Assembly (NCBI RefSeq): GCF_001610895.1
Contig: NZ_CP011273.1
Coordinates: 4,526,001-4,590,000 of the forward strand
Origin: Planctomyces sp. SH-PL62
GTDB lineage: Bacteria > Planctomycetota > Planctomycetia > Isosphaerales > Isosphaeraceae
Length of the DNA stretch: 64,000 nt
Reading direction: 5' to 3'
Of the stretch, positions 55,215 through 64,000 are shown piece after piece (the stretch's first letter is position 1; each line of letters opens with the position of its first letter). The translations under genes and the position numbers were made by a program. Under the pieces are notes generated by a model. That model worked only from the letters and a program-made list of their open reading frames with translations, did not search any database and was not told the origin of the DNA.

Positions 55215-57878
55215 TTACTTGTCACGGCTGACGGCGCCGAGCGCGGCCTGGGCGGCGGCCAGGCGGGCGATCGGGACACGGAACGGGGAGCAGGAGACGT
55301 AGTCCATGCCGATCTCGTGACAGAAGACCACGCTCTCCGGGTCGCCGCCGTGCTCGCCGCAGATGCCGACCTTCAGGTGCTCGCCGTGCTTCTCGCGGCG
55401 GGCCTTGCGACCCTTCTGGGTCCCCATCTCGACGAGTTGGCCGACACCCGACTGGTCGAGCGTCTGGAACGGGTCGACGGGGAGGATCTTCTGCTCGACG
55501 TAAGTCGGCATGAACGAACCGATGTCGTCACGGCTGAACCCGAAGGTCAGCTGCGTCAGGTCGTTGGTGCCGAACGAGAAGAACTGGGCCTCCTCGGCGA
55601 TCTGGTCGGCCGTCAGGGCGGCGCGGGGGATCTCGATCATGGTCCCGATGAGGAACTCGACCGAGGTTCCGGCCTTCGCGAAGACCTGCTCGGCGACCGC
55701 GAGGGCCCGCTTCTTCAGGATCGACAGCTCCTCGACCGTGCCGATGAGCGGGATCATGATCTCGGGAAGGACGCTCTTGCCCTTCTTCTTGACCTCGATC
55801 GCGGCTTCAAGGATGGCCCGGACCTGCATGTCGCCGATCTCGGGGAACTTGATCGGCAGGCGGCAGCCGCGGAGGCCCAGCATCGGGTTGGCCTCGTGAA
55901 GCTGCTCGACGCGGCGCTTGACCTTCTCGACCGGGATGCCGAGCTGCTTGGCGACTTCCTGCTGGCCGACCTCGTCGTGCGGCAGGAACTCGTGCAGCGG
56001 CGGGTCGAGGAGGCGGATGGTGACCGGCAGGCCTTCCATCGCCTCGAAGATGCCGACGAAGTCCTCGCGCTGGTAGGGCTCGAGCGAGGCGAGCGCCTTC
56101 TCGCGGCCGGCGGTGTCGTCGGCGAGGATCATCTTGCGCATGTCGACGATGCGCTGGCCTTCGAAGAACATGTGCTCGGTGCGACAGAGGCCGATGCCTT
56201 CGGCGCCGAACTCGCGGGCCTTCTTCGCGTCGGCCGGGGCGTCGGCGTTGGTCCGGACCTTGAGGGTGCGGACCTTGTCGGCCCAGCTCATCAGCTCGGC
56301 GAAGTGGCCGGAGATACTCGGGTCGACGGTGGGCACCTGGCCGACGATGACGTCGCCGTTGGTGCCGTTGATCGTGAGATGGTCGCCCACCTTGACGACG
56401 GTGTCGCCGATCGTGATCCGGCCGTTCTTCTCGTCGATGACGATCGCTTCGCAGCCGACGACGCAGGGCTTGCCCCAGCCGCGGGCGACGACAGCCGCGT
56501 GGCTGGCCTTGCCGCCGGTAGCCGTCAGGATCCCCTTCGCCAGGTGCATGCCGGCGACGTCCTCGGGGCTGGTCTCCTTACGGACCAGCAGGATCGGCTC
56601 GTCCGGGTGCTGCTCGTGGAAGGCGACGGCCGCGTCGGCCGAGAGGATCACCTTGCCGCAGGCGGCGCCCGGGCTGGCGGCGATGCCGCGGGCAATCGCC
56701 GTGACCTTCGCCTTGGGGTCGAGCTGCGGGAGCAGCAGGTGATTCAGGCTGTCCGGGTTGACCCGCTTGATGGCGGTCTTCTCGTCGATGAAGCCTTCCT
56801 TCACCATCTCGACCGCGATCCGCACGGCCGACGACCCGGTCCGCTTTCCGGTGCGGGTCTGGAGCATGTAGAGGGTGCCCCGCTCGACCGTGAACTCGAT
56901 GTCCTGCATTTCCTTGTAATGCTGCTCGAGCTTCTTGCGGATCGCCATCAGCTCGGCGTAGACCTTGGGCATCTCGGAGTCGAGCTGGGCGATCGGCTCG
57001 GGGGTCCGGATGCCGGCCACCACGTCCTCGCCCTGGGCGTTGATGAGGTAGTCGCCGTAGAAGACGTCCTCGCCCGTGTTGGGGTCGCGGGTGAAGGCGA
57101 CGCCGGTCCCCGAGTCGGTCCCGGTGTTGCCGAACACCATCGCCTGGACGTTGACCGCCGTCCCCTTGAGGCCGGTGATCCGCTCGATCCGGCGGTACTG
57201 GACGGCCTTGTTGCCCATCCAGCTGTTGAAGACAGCCATGATGGACTTCCAGAGCTGGTCCTTCGGGTCCTGCGGGAAGCCTTCGCCGACGTGCTTGGAG
57301 TAGACGGCCTTGTACCGCTTCACCAGCTCCTTGAGGTCGTCGGCCGACAGGTCGGTGTCGAGCTTGACGTTCTTCTCTTCCTTCAGCTTGACCAGCTCGT
57401 GCTCGAAGTGCTCGTGATCGACCCCCATCGCGGTCGATCCGAACATGTCGATCAGGCGGCGGTAGCCGTCGTAGGCGAACCGGGGGTTGCCGGTCTTCGC
57501 GGCCAGGCCCTCGACGGCGACGTCGTTGAGGCCCAGATTGAGGATCGTATTCATCATGCCCGGCATCGACAGAGCGGCGCCGGAGCGGACGCTGACCAGG
57601 AGCGGATCCTTCGAGTCGCCGAACTTCTTGCCGGTGAGCTGCTCGACCTGCCGGAGGGCTTCTTCCACCTGAGGCTTGACGGCCTCGGGGAGCTTGCGAC
57701 CGGACTCGTAGTAGTCGTGGCAGACTTCGGTCGTGATCGTGAAGCCAGGGGGGACGGGGATCCCGATCGAGCTCATCTCGGCGAGGTTCGCCCCCTTGCC
57801 GCCGAGCAGTTCCTTCATGTCGGAGCGACCTTCGGCCTTGCCGCCGCCGAAGGAATAGACGTATTTGGACGTGGACAT
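55215..57878 (-). CDS. ppdK: Pyruvate, phosphate dikinase
   Basis: The 887-residue enzyme interconverts pyruvate, ATP and phosphate with PEP, AMP and pyrophosphate. The nucleotide-binding part (about 1-340, with GGKGANLAEMSSIGIPVPPGF), the phospho-histidine domain with GGKASHAAVVARG, and the PEP/pyruvate TIM barrel (about 530-887) with GLCRTEHMFF, GLRGCRLPIKFPEI and FSFGTNDLTQLTFGFSRDD are in the usual order. Length matches the family. ATG at 57878 is chosen because AGGAG lies upstream and the protein aligns from there; an earlier in-frame extension of 41 codons looks unrelated. A GATAAT/AT-rich island at about 58100 probably carries its promoter, leaving a long 5' leader. Confidence 0.96.
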   Translation of the reverse strand: MSTSKYVYSFGGGKAEGRSDMKELLGGKGANLAEMSSIGIPVPPGFTITTEVCHDYYESGRKLPEAVKPQVEEALRQVEQLTGKKFGDSKDPLLVSVRSGAALSMPGMMNTILNLGLNDVAVEGLAAKTGNPRFAYDGYRRLIDMFGSTAMGVDHEHFEHELVKLKEEKNVKLDTDLSADDLKELVKRYKAVYSKHVGEGFPQDPKDQLWKSIMAVFNSWMGNKAVQYRRIERITGLKGTAVNVQAMVFGNTGTDSGTGVAFTRDPNTGEDVFYGDYLINAQGEDVVAGIRTPEPIAQLDSEMPKVYAELMAIRKKLEQHYKEMQDIEFTVERGTLYMLQTRTGKRTGSSAVRIAVEMVKEGFIDEKTAIKRVNPDSLNHLLLPQLDPKAKVTAIARGIAASPGAACGKVILSADAAVAFHEQHPDEPILLVRKETSPEDVAGMHLAKGILTATGGKASHAAVVARGWGKPCVVGCEAIVIDEKNGRITIGDTVVKVGDHLTINGTNGDVIVGQVPTVDPSISGHFAELMSWADKVRTLKVRTNADAPADAKKAREFGAEGIGLCRTEHMFFEGQRIVDMRKMILADDTAGREKALASLEPYQREDFVGIFEAMEGLPVTIRLLDPPLHEFLPHDEVGQQEVAKQLGIPVEKVKRRVEQLHEANPMLGLRGCRLPIKFPEIGDMQVRAILEAAIEVKKKGKSVLPEIMIPLIGTVEELSILKKRALAVAEQVFAKAGTSVEFLIGTMIEIPRAALTADQIAEEAQFFSFGTNDLTQLTFGFSRDDIGSFMPTYVEQKILPVDPFQTLDQSGVGQLVEMGTQKGRKARREKHGEHLKVGICGEHGGDPESVVFCHEIGMDYVSCSPFRVPIARLAAAQAALGAVSRDK

Positions 57879-58089
57879 CAGACTCGAAAACTCCTGGACA
57901 GGGCCAGTCAAGAAAGTCCAACAGCTCCAGACGATGACGAAGCCGGGGGCCTCGGGGCCTGCATGCACGCCTCTGGTGGAGAGGGAGGGAGCCGGTTCCA
58001 TCCGGCTGAATCGCCGATTCTGGTGGGCCGCTGAACGGGACGACGACGAACATAGCCGGGTATTGCGCCGCGGCCGAACGTCGAGAACG

Positions 58090-58125
58090 TGCGGTATCGT
58101 ATTATCTTGTCAAAATACAAGTTAG
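58090..58125 (-). promoter_or_regulatory. Likely ppdK promoter region with short palindrome
   Basis: An AT-rich island stands out in GC-rich DNA about 220 bases upstream of the ppdK start. On the minus strand it contains GATAAT (58106-58101), a good -10-like hexamer. The palindrome CTTGT-N6-ACAAG (58106-58121) overlaps its upstream side and could bind a regulator. A matching -35 element is not clear. Confidence 0.4.
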
Positions 58126-58253
58126 CGGTTGCCGGCCCCCCCGTCAAGGAGGGAGTGGAGCGATCGTCGCGCGCGAGGCGATCCGGGCCGGGGTCGCGAG
58201 GATCGCGGCGAGATGGAGGGGGGACGGCTCCCCCCCTCGGAGTGGGCGGGATT

Positions 58254-59138
58254 TCAGTCCGACGGAAGCCCCGCGGTCCGGGCGAGCGAGCCGACGAGCA
58301 GGCGAGACTCCGGATTCTCATCCTTCCACTCGCTCCAGGCTTGTGGCCGAAGGTGGCGGACGAGGGCCAGTTTCTTCCCCTTGTGGGGGCCGCTGAACGA
58401 GACCAGGGCGTCGTCGTTTTCCGTCCACAGGCTCTCCGTGCCCCGGTCGTAGAGGACGTGGTGCCCCCGGGCGCTGAAGCCGGTGGAGCCCAGGGTGATC
58501 CGATGGCCTTCGATTCGGGGGTCATAGATCGCCACGTCGTCCTCGGGTCCCATGAACGGGTCGAGATGGAGGAGGAAGGGGGTCCCGTCGACCACGTCGT
58601 TGACCACGAGGACCTTGGCCAGGACCGTCATGGGATAGGCACATCGGGTCTTCCCGACCGAGAGCCCGACGACGTCGGCGGCGGCGGGGATGCGTCCCCA
58701 GATGGGGCCCCCGTTCGTCTCCACGGCGGGGTAGTCGATGGCCTGGGCCACGTCGCGGCCGACCGGGTCCCCCAGCGTCGTGGGGTCGCACTCGTCCCGG
58801 CCCAGGGTGAACCAGGCGTGCCCGCGGCCGGACTCCCACCCCGACCAGACGAGGACCCGGTCCCCCTCGACGCGAAGCGAGGGGACGGGCTTCGCGGCGC
58901 GGGAGACGCGGGGATAGATGTTGGGATACCCGACGACCGCCGACGCAGCGGCGGCCTCTTCCTCTCCCAGCAGGTTCTGCCATTCCGACCAGAGGTACCG
59001 GCCCAGCATCGATACGGCGACGAGGCAGAGGGAGAGAAGGGCGGCGGTCGCCAGCGTCCGCGAGCGGACGCTCTGGCGAGGAATGGCGGGGGTCGGGGCG
59101 GAGAGGTCGGTTCGCAGTGAGAGGTCGCGCGGTTGCAT
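58254..59138 (-). CDS. Membrane-anchored DUF3179 protein
   Basis: The 294-residue protein has an N-terminal membrane helix at about 25-48 (TLATAALLSLCLVAVSMLG) and a DUF3179 domain over about 80-290. The domain is recognised from GKTRCAYPMTVLAKVLVVND, FSARGHHVLYDRGTESLW and the PETxxxV-like end segment. Related proteins lie outside the membrane and have no proven function. GGAGGG precedes ATG 59138; an upstream ATG would add a long hydrophilic stretch before the helix. The gene is oriented the same way as ppdK, downstream of fusA, with its own gap on each side. Confidence 0.85.
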   Translation of the reverse strand: MQPRDLSLRTDLSAPTPAIPRQSVRSRTLATAALLSLCLVAVSMLGRYLWSEWQNLLGEEEAAAASAVVGYPNIYPRVSRAAKPVPSLRVEGDRVLVWSGWESGRGHAWFTLGRDECDPTTLGDPVGRDVAQAIDYPAVETNGGPIWGRIPAAADVVGLSVGKTRCAYPMTVLAKVLVVNDVVDGTPFLLHLDPFMGPEDDVAIYDPRIEGHRITLGSTGFSARGHHVLYDRGTESLWTENDDALVSFSGPHKGKKLALVRHLRPQAWSEWKDENPESRLLVGSLARTAGLPSD

Positions 59139-59292
59139 GGCCGTGAATCCCTCCAAAACGTCCAGAACGAACGTGGGGACACGTGAAGAGGGGTGCCGCG
59201 TCGTTATGACAGACTCGGATGGCCACGTCAATCGTCAGGGCGAGGTGTCGTGGAAAAACCGGACGGCGATTTGCGCCCGACCCCGGAACGCG

Positions 59293-59325
59293 CGAAGGCC
59301 GCCGGGGATGCCGGCGGCCTTCGGG
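59293..59325 (-). terminator. Stem-loop downstream of fusA
   Basis: The stem CGAAGGCCGCCGG (59293-59305) pairs with CCGGCGGCCTTCG (59311-59323) around a five-base loop. It lies 43 bases past the fusA stop codon. The stem sequence repeats that of the ppdK terminator. Confidence 0.75.
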
Positions 59326-59365
59326 AGATGTCGCGGATCGGGAGCGGCGGCGCCGCCCTCCGAAA

Positions 59366-61453
<2,088 letters not shown>

Positions 61454-62025
61454 GGTCCAATCAGATCTCAACAGGCGCCGGAGGGGTGGAACGCACCTCC
61501 CGCGACCAGAAACCACACGCCGAACTCGTCGAGACGGGAGCCGCGCGATCCGTCGTTCCAAGAACGGACCTTCGGCCATCCGGGGGAAGCGGAACGCATC
61601 AAGTATCGGTAGGCCGGGGGCCTTGATGCGGGATCGGGACCGATCCGGGAAGGCTCGCGAGTATCAAGGACGAATCATCTTAACAACCGTCGTCGGAGCG
61701 TCAAGGCGCCACCCTTTCGCCCCAATCAACATACTCGCGACGCCTCCCGATTGGCGAGGACTTTTCCGCGGGACGCCGTCGGGGGGCCGCGCCACCTCGG
61801 CCGGAAGTCTCGGGCCGCTCCGGAAGAAACTTGGAGATTCCTCGAGAAGGCTTACAATTCGGGAGGAGAGATTTCGACCGGATCGTGTACTCTTGACGGG
61901 GACGTCCTTCGACGAGGATCGGCATCCCCGTTCGAAGGTCCCGTACGTTCTCGGCGGTCGACGAGCCCGAGTCGATCCCACCGCCGCCCCGCCTTACTCG
62001 TGCGCACCCGCAGGCGACACGTTTT
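61454..62025. other. Divergent intergenic region
   Basis: These 572 bases separate the divergent fusA and signal-peptidase-like genes. Short frames on both strands lack ribosome binding sites and family resemblance. The patches TATCAAGGACGAATCATC near 61660 and ATTCGGGAGGAGAG near 61855 are AT-richer or purine-rich but do not form a convincing promoter or gene start. Confidence 0.45.
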
Positions 62026-62805
62026 ATGAAGTCCATCGACGACCATCCGCCCTCAACCACTCGACGAGCCGTCGCGGCCCTGCCGTTCTCCACGAACGTC
62101 CCCCAGCTCACGTACTTGATCCCGGGACATCCCCAGTGGTCGGCGGGGAGGAGGACGCGCGGAGCGGCCCTGGCGGCGCTGTATGCGTCGTCGGCCATCT
62201 CGGCGCTTCTGCTCTGGGGCAGCCCGTTGAGTTGGTTCCTGCTGGTCGCCTCGATCTTCTTCCAGGGCCTGAGCTGGGTGGACGCGGTCCGTCAGAATCC
62301 GTTCTCGGGCCTGACCCCCACGCCGGTCCTCGCCGTTACGGGGGCGGGGCTGAGCCTGGCCTTGCACGCGCCGGCCTTCGGGTTGCTGACGCTGCTGGCC
62401 TGGCCGAGCTACGGGCCCGATCCCCAGGAGGGGTCGTACCTGGTCAACCGGCTCGCCTACAAGGATCGGCTCCCCTCCCCGGGCCAGTGGGTCTGGGTGG
62501 ACGGCTCGGCCACGGGCCTGCAGAGCGCCGCCAGGGTCGTCGCCGTGGAGGGCCAGGAGGTCGAGTGGACCGGTCGACGCTGGACGGTCGACGGCGAGGC
62601 GATCGACGAGGGCTCGGCCGGGACCTTCGCGGGCTACCCGAAGCGATGGAAGTTCCGGGTCCCGGGAAATCACGTCCTGCTCGACCCTGAGACCCGGGTC
62701 CGCCCCGGGGAATTCCGGGCCCCCCTGATCGTGGTCGAGAGCGAGCACATCACCGGCCGCGTCTGGGCCCGATGCTCCTCCTTCTGGGAGCGCGGCTTGC
62801 TCTGA
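62026..62805 (+). CDS. Signal peptidase I-like membrane protein without the catalytic residues
   Basis: The 259-residue protein has several N-terminal membrane helices (about 48-66, 68-85 and 105-125). An extracytoplasmic domain follows that tracks the S26 signal peptidase fold: SYLVNRLAYKDRLPSPGQWVWV at about 138-159, then AARVVAVEGQEVEWTGRRWTVDGEAI, and the late GNHVLLDPETRVRPGEFRAPLIVV. The Ser-Met-x-Pro motif with the nucleophile is absent, and the general-base Lys (IKRV in active enzymes) is replaced by Ala-Arg. It is therefore probably not a peptidase, but a binding or membrane-associated relative (inference). No binding site better than a weak GA-rich patch precedes the ATG. Confidence 0.72.
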   Translation: MKSIDDHPPSTTRRAVAALPFSTNVPQLTYLIPGHPQWSAGRRTRGAALAALYASSAISALLLWGSPLSWFLLVASIFFQGLSWVDAVRQNPFSGLTPTPVLAVTGAGLSLALHAPAFGLLTLLAWPSYGPDPQEGSYLVNRLAYKDRLPSPGQWVWVDGSATGLQSAARVVAVEGQEVEWTGRRWTVDGEAIDEGSAGTFAGYPKRWKFRVPGNHVLLDPETRVRPGEFRAPLIVVESEHITGRVWARCSSFWERGLL

Positions 62806-63046
62806 TCGCGACGGTTCTTCCCGCTCCCCGCCCCCCCGCCTCATCGCATCCTTCGTTTTTCGACGGGTCTGGCGAGACATCTCCAACTCCCGCCTGTTAT
62901 GATTGCATCGGGCGTGTGCGAAGCTCGGCCGCTGGACCGAGATCGTCTCGAATCGTCCGTTCGCGTCCGTTGCCGGCATCGTCCCGACGCCGATCGCCGG
63001 GCCTTGTTCATGCCGAGGGGTCTGCGATCGGCCGGAGTCTTCGACC

Positions 63047-63574
63047 GTGATCGATCGAATCTGGGCGCCCTGGCGTGCGCAGTACGTGTCCGGCACGGCC
63101 CCTGAGGCGAGGCCCGCCTCCGCATGCTTCCTCTGCGACGGTCTGGCCGAGGATCGCGACGCCGAGAACCTGATCGCCTGGCGCGGCCGGGAATCGGTGG
63201 TGGTCCTCAACCGCTATCCCTACAACAACGGCCACCTACTGATCGCCCCCCGAGCCCACCTGGGGACGCTCCAGGAACTCGAAGGCCGGTCGCTGGTCGA
63301 GCCGATCGAGACGATCCGCTGGATGATCCGGATCCTCGACCGCATGATGCGACCCCAGGGCTACAATGTGGGGCTGAATCAGGGGAAAGCGGCCGGCGCG
63401 GGGCTTCCGGGACACCTCCACTGGCATGTGGTGCCCCGCTGGGACGGCGACGTGAATTTCATGCCGGTCCTCGGCGAGACCAAGGTCGTCACCGAGAGCC
63501 TGGACGCGTTCCACGAGCGTCTGAGTCGGGAGATCGAGTCCGACCGCAAGTCCGGCGTAGGCTTGTCCGAATGA
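63047..63574 (+). CDS. HIT-family nucleotide hydrolase/phosphorylase (Ap4A type)
   Basis: The 175-residue protein carries the histidine triad HLHWHVV with His123, His125 and His127. A zinc-type pair of Cys27 and Cys30 (CFLC) sits near the start, and the N-terminus IWAPWRAQYV is conserved in the Ap4A phosphorylase-like HIT branch. Such enzymes cleave dinucleoside polyphosphates or nucleotidyl phosphoramidates in the cytoplasm. The GTG at 63047 has GGAG ten bases upstream and starts where the family alignment begins; earlier in-frame codons show no such similarity. The next gene begins 90 bases later on the same strand. Confidence 0.92.
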   Translation: MIDRIWAPWRAQYVSGTAPEARPASACFLCDGLAEDRDAENLIAWRGRESVVVLNRYPYNNGHLLIAPRAHLGTLQELEGRSLVEPIETIRWMIRILDRMMRPQGYNVGLNQGKAAGAGLPGHLHWHVVPRWDGDVNFMPVLGETKVVTESLDAFHERLSREIESDRKSGVGLSE

Positions 63575-63664
63575 ATTCATCTAGCTTTTTAATTCGTCGC
63601 GGCCCATCCTGGATCCATGACCGGATCGTCCCGGCAGCTCGATCGTAGCGAGGTCCATCATCCC

Positions 63665-64000
63665 ATGTTGCTCGTCCTGATTCGCTTGACGTTCATCCTC
63701 GTGGTCGCCGGCCTCGGCGTCCGCCTCGCCAGGGTCGTCGGCGAGAACGAACTCGGAAAGCCCTACGTCTTCTTCATCGGCCTGATGCTGGCGGCCATCG
63801 CTTGCGTGATGGGGGACCTGCTGACCCCGAGGAAGAAGATCCAGACGATCTCAGCCGTTTATTTCGGCGTGATCGTGGGGATCTTCCTGAGCAACCTCAT
63901 CAACGACGCGGTCCAGCCGGCGCTCCAGCTCTACGTCCATCCGATGATCCACTCGGCCATCGCCAGCGTTTTGATGCTGTTCATCAGCTATATCTGCATC
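63665..64000 (+). CDS. PIN/TRAM-domain protein, N-terminal membrane part (partial)
   Basis: The visible 112 residues of this right-truncated gene hold about four membrane helices (LLVLIRLTFILVVAGLGVRL, VFFIGLMLAAIACVMG, AVYFGVIVGIFLSNLI and SAIASVLMLFISYIC). A PRKKIQTISAVYFG linker lies between the second and third. This is the N-terminal anchor of YacL-like proteins that continue into PIN and TRAM domains; those domains lie beyond the window, so the call rests on the anchor alone. GAGG precedes ATG 63665 by 11 bases; an in-frame ATG at 63617 is possible. Confidence 0.6.
   Translation, partial: MLLVLIRLTFILVVAGLGVRLARVVGENELGKPYVFFIGLMLAAIACVMGDLLTPRKKIQTISAVYFGVIVGIFLSNLINDAVQPALQLYVHPMIHSAIASVLMLFISYICI

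Noticed and set aside
55317-58034. A 905-codon frame on the plus strand across ppdK
   Set aside because: It is antisense to a clear and complete ppdK. Long antisense frames are common in GC-rich genes, and it has no family resemblance.

Overview
The window is high-GC chromosomal DNA that looks like a planctomycete, most likely of the Isosphaeraceae/Paludisphaera type. This rests on family content rather than a marker tree. It has several Tat-exported Gfo/Idh/MocA oxidoreductases, a DUF1559 prepilin-like protein, a DUF1080 module, FG-GAP/VCBS repeats, a DUF3179 protein, a CBM9-like protein, an EF-G of the mitochondrial/spd type and a Rho with a long charged N-terminal extension. No phage genes, transposases or CRISPR arrays were seen. 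Most genes are core or family-typical metabolic genes in short operons, with clear stem-loop terminators between several of them.

Layout. 1-9.3 kb: start of an exported protein, an aldehyde dehydrogenase, an exported oxidoreductase, an exported TlpA-like thioredoxin, an oxidoreductase/VCBS pair, a membrane protein overlapping a winged-helix regulator, and an FMN split-barrel oxidase. 9.3-18.2 kb: a three-module exported hydrolase, a 1437-residue triple amidohydrolase, a degenerate receiver protein and an exported metallo-beta-lactamase-fold protein. 18.2-26.3 kb: a lipid A-type acyltransferase, a cytosolic oxidoreductase, tyrS, a CPBP membrane protease, glgX and two identical tRNA-Asn genes. 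26.4-37.9 kb: a ribbon-helix-helix protein, a GbsR-type regulator, a membrane coiled-coil protein with a BRCT-like tail, polA, coaE, rho, ribH, two tandem paralogous membrane proteins and a CBM9-like protein. 37.9-49.7 kb: class I fumarase facing a tight isomerase/kinase/enolase-homologue operon, a large exported glycosidase-like gene broken by two one-base shifts, a metallo-hydrolase and a PMT-like membrane protein. 49.7-64 kb: glpK, an operon of exported sugar dehydrogenase, prepilin-like protein and MFS transporter, ppdK, a DUF3179 protein, fusA, a signal-peptidase-like protein that lacks its catalytic residues, a HIT protein and the start of a PIN/TRAM protein.

How the genes fit together. 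Central metabolism is represented by ppdK, fumarase, an enolase homologue, glpK and glgX. Information processing is represented by polA, rho, tyrS, fusA and tRNA-Asn. The exported oxidoreductases, dehydrogenase and hydrolases suggest polysaccharide or sugar handling outside the cytoplasm, as is usual for this group. The most unusual unit is the compact operon at 39.6-42.8 kb. It encodes a sugar-phosphate isomerase-like TIM barrel, a methylthioribose-kinase-like kinase and an enolase homologue in which the conserved active-site His is Ala and one conserved Glu is Asp.
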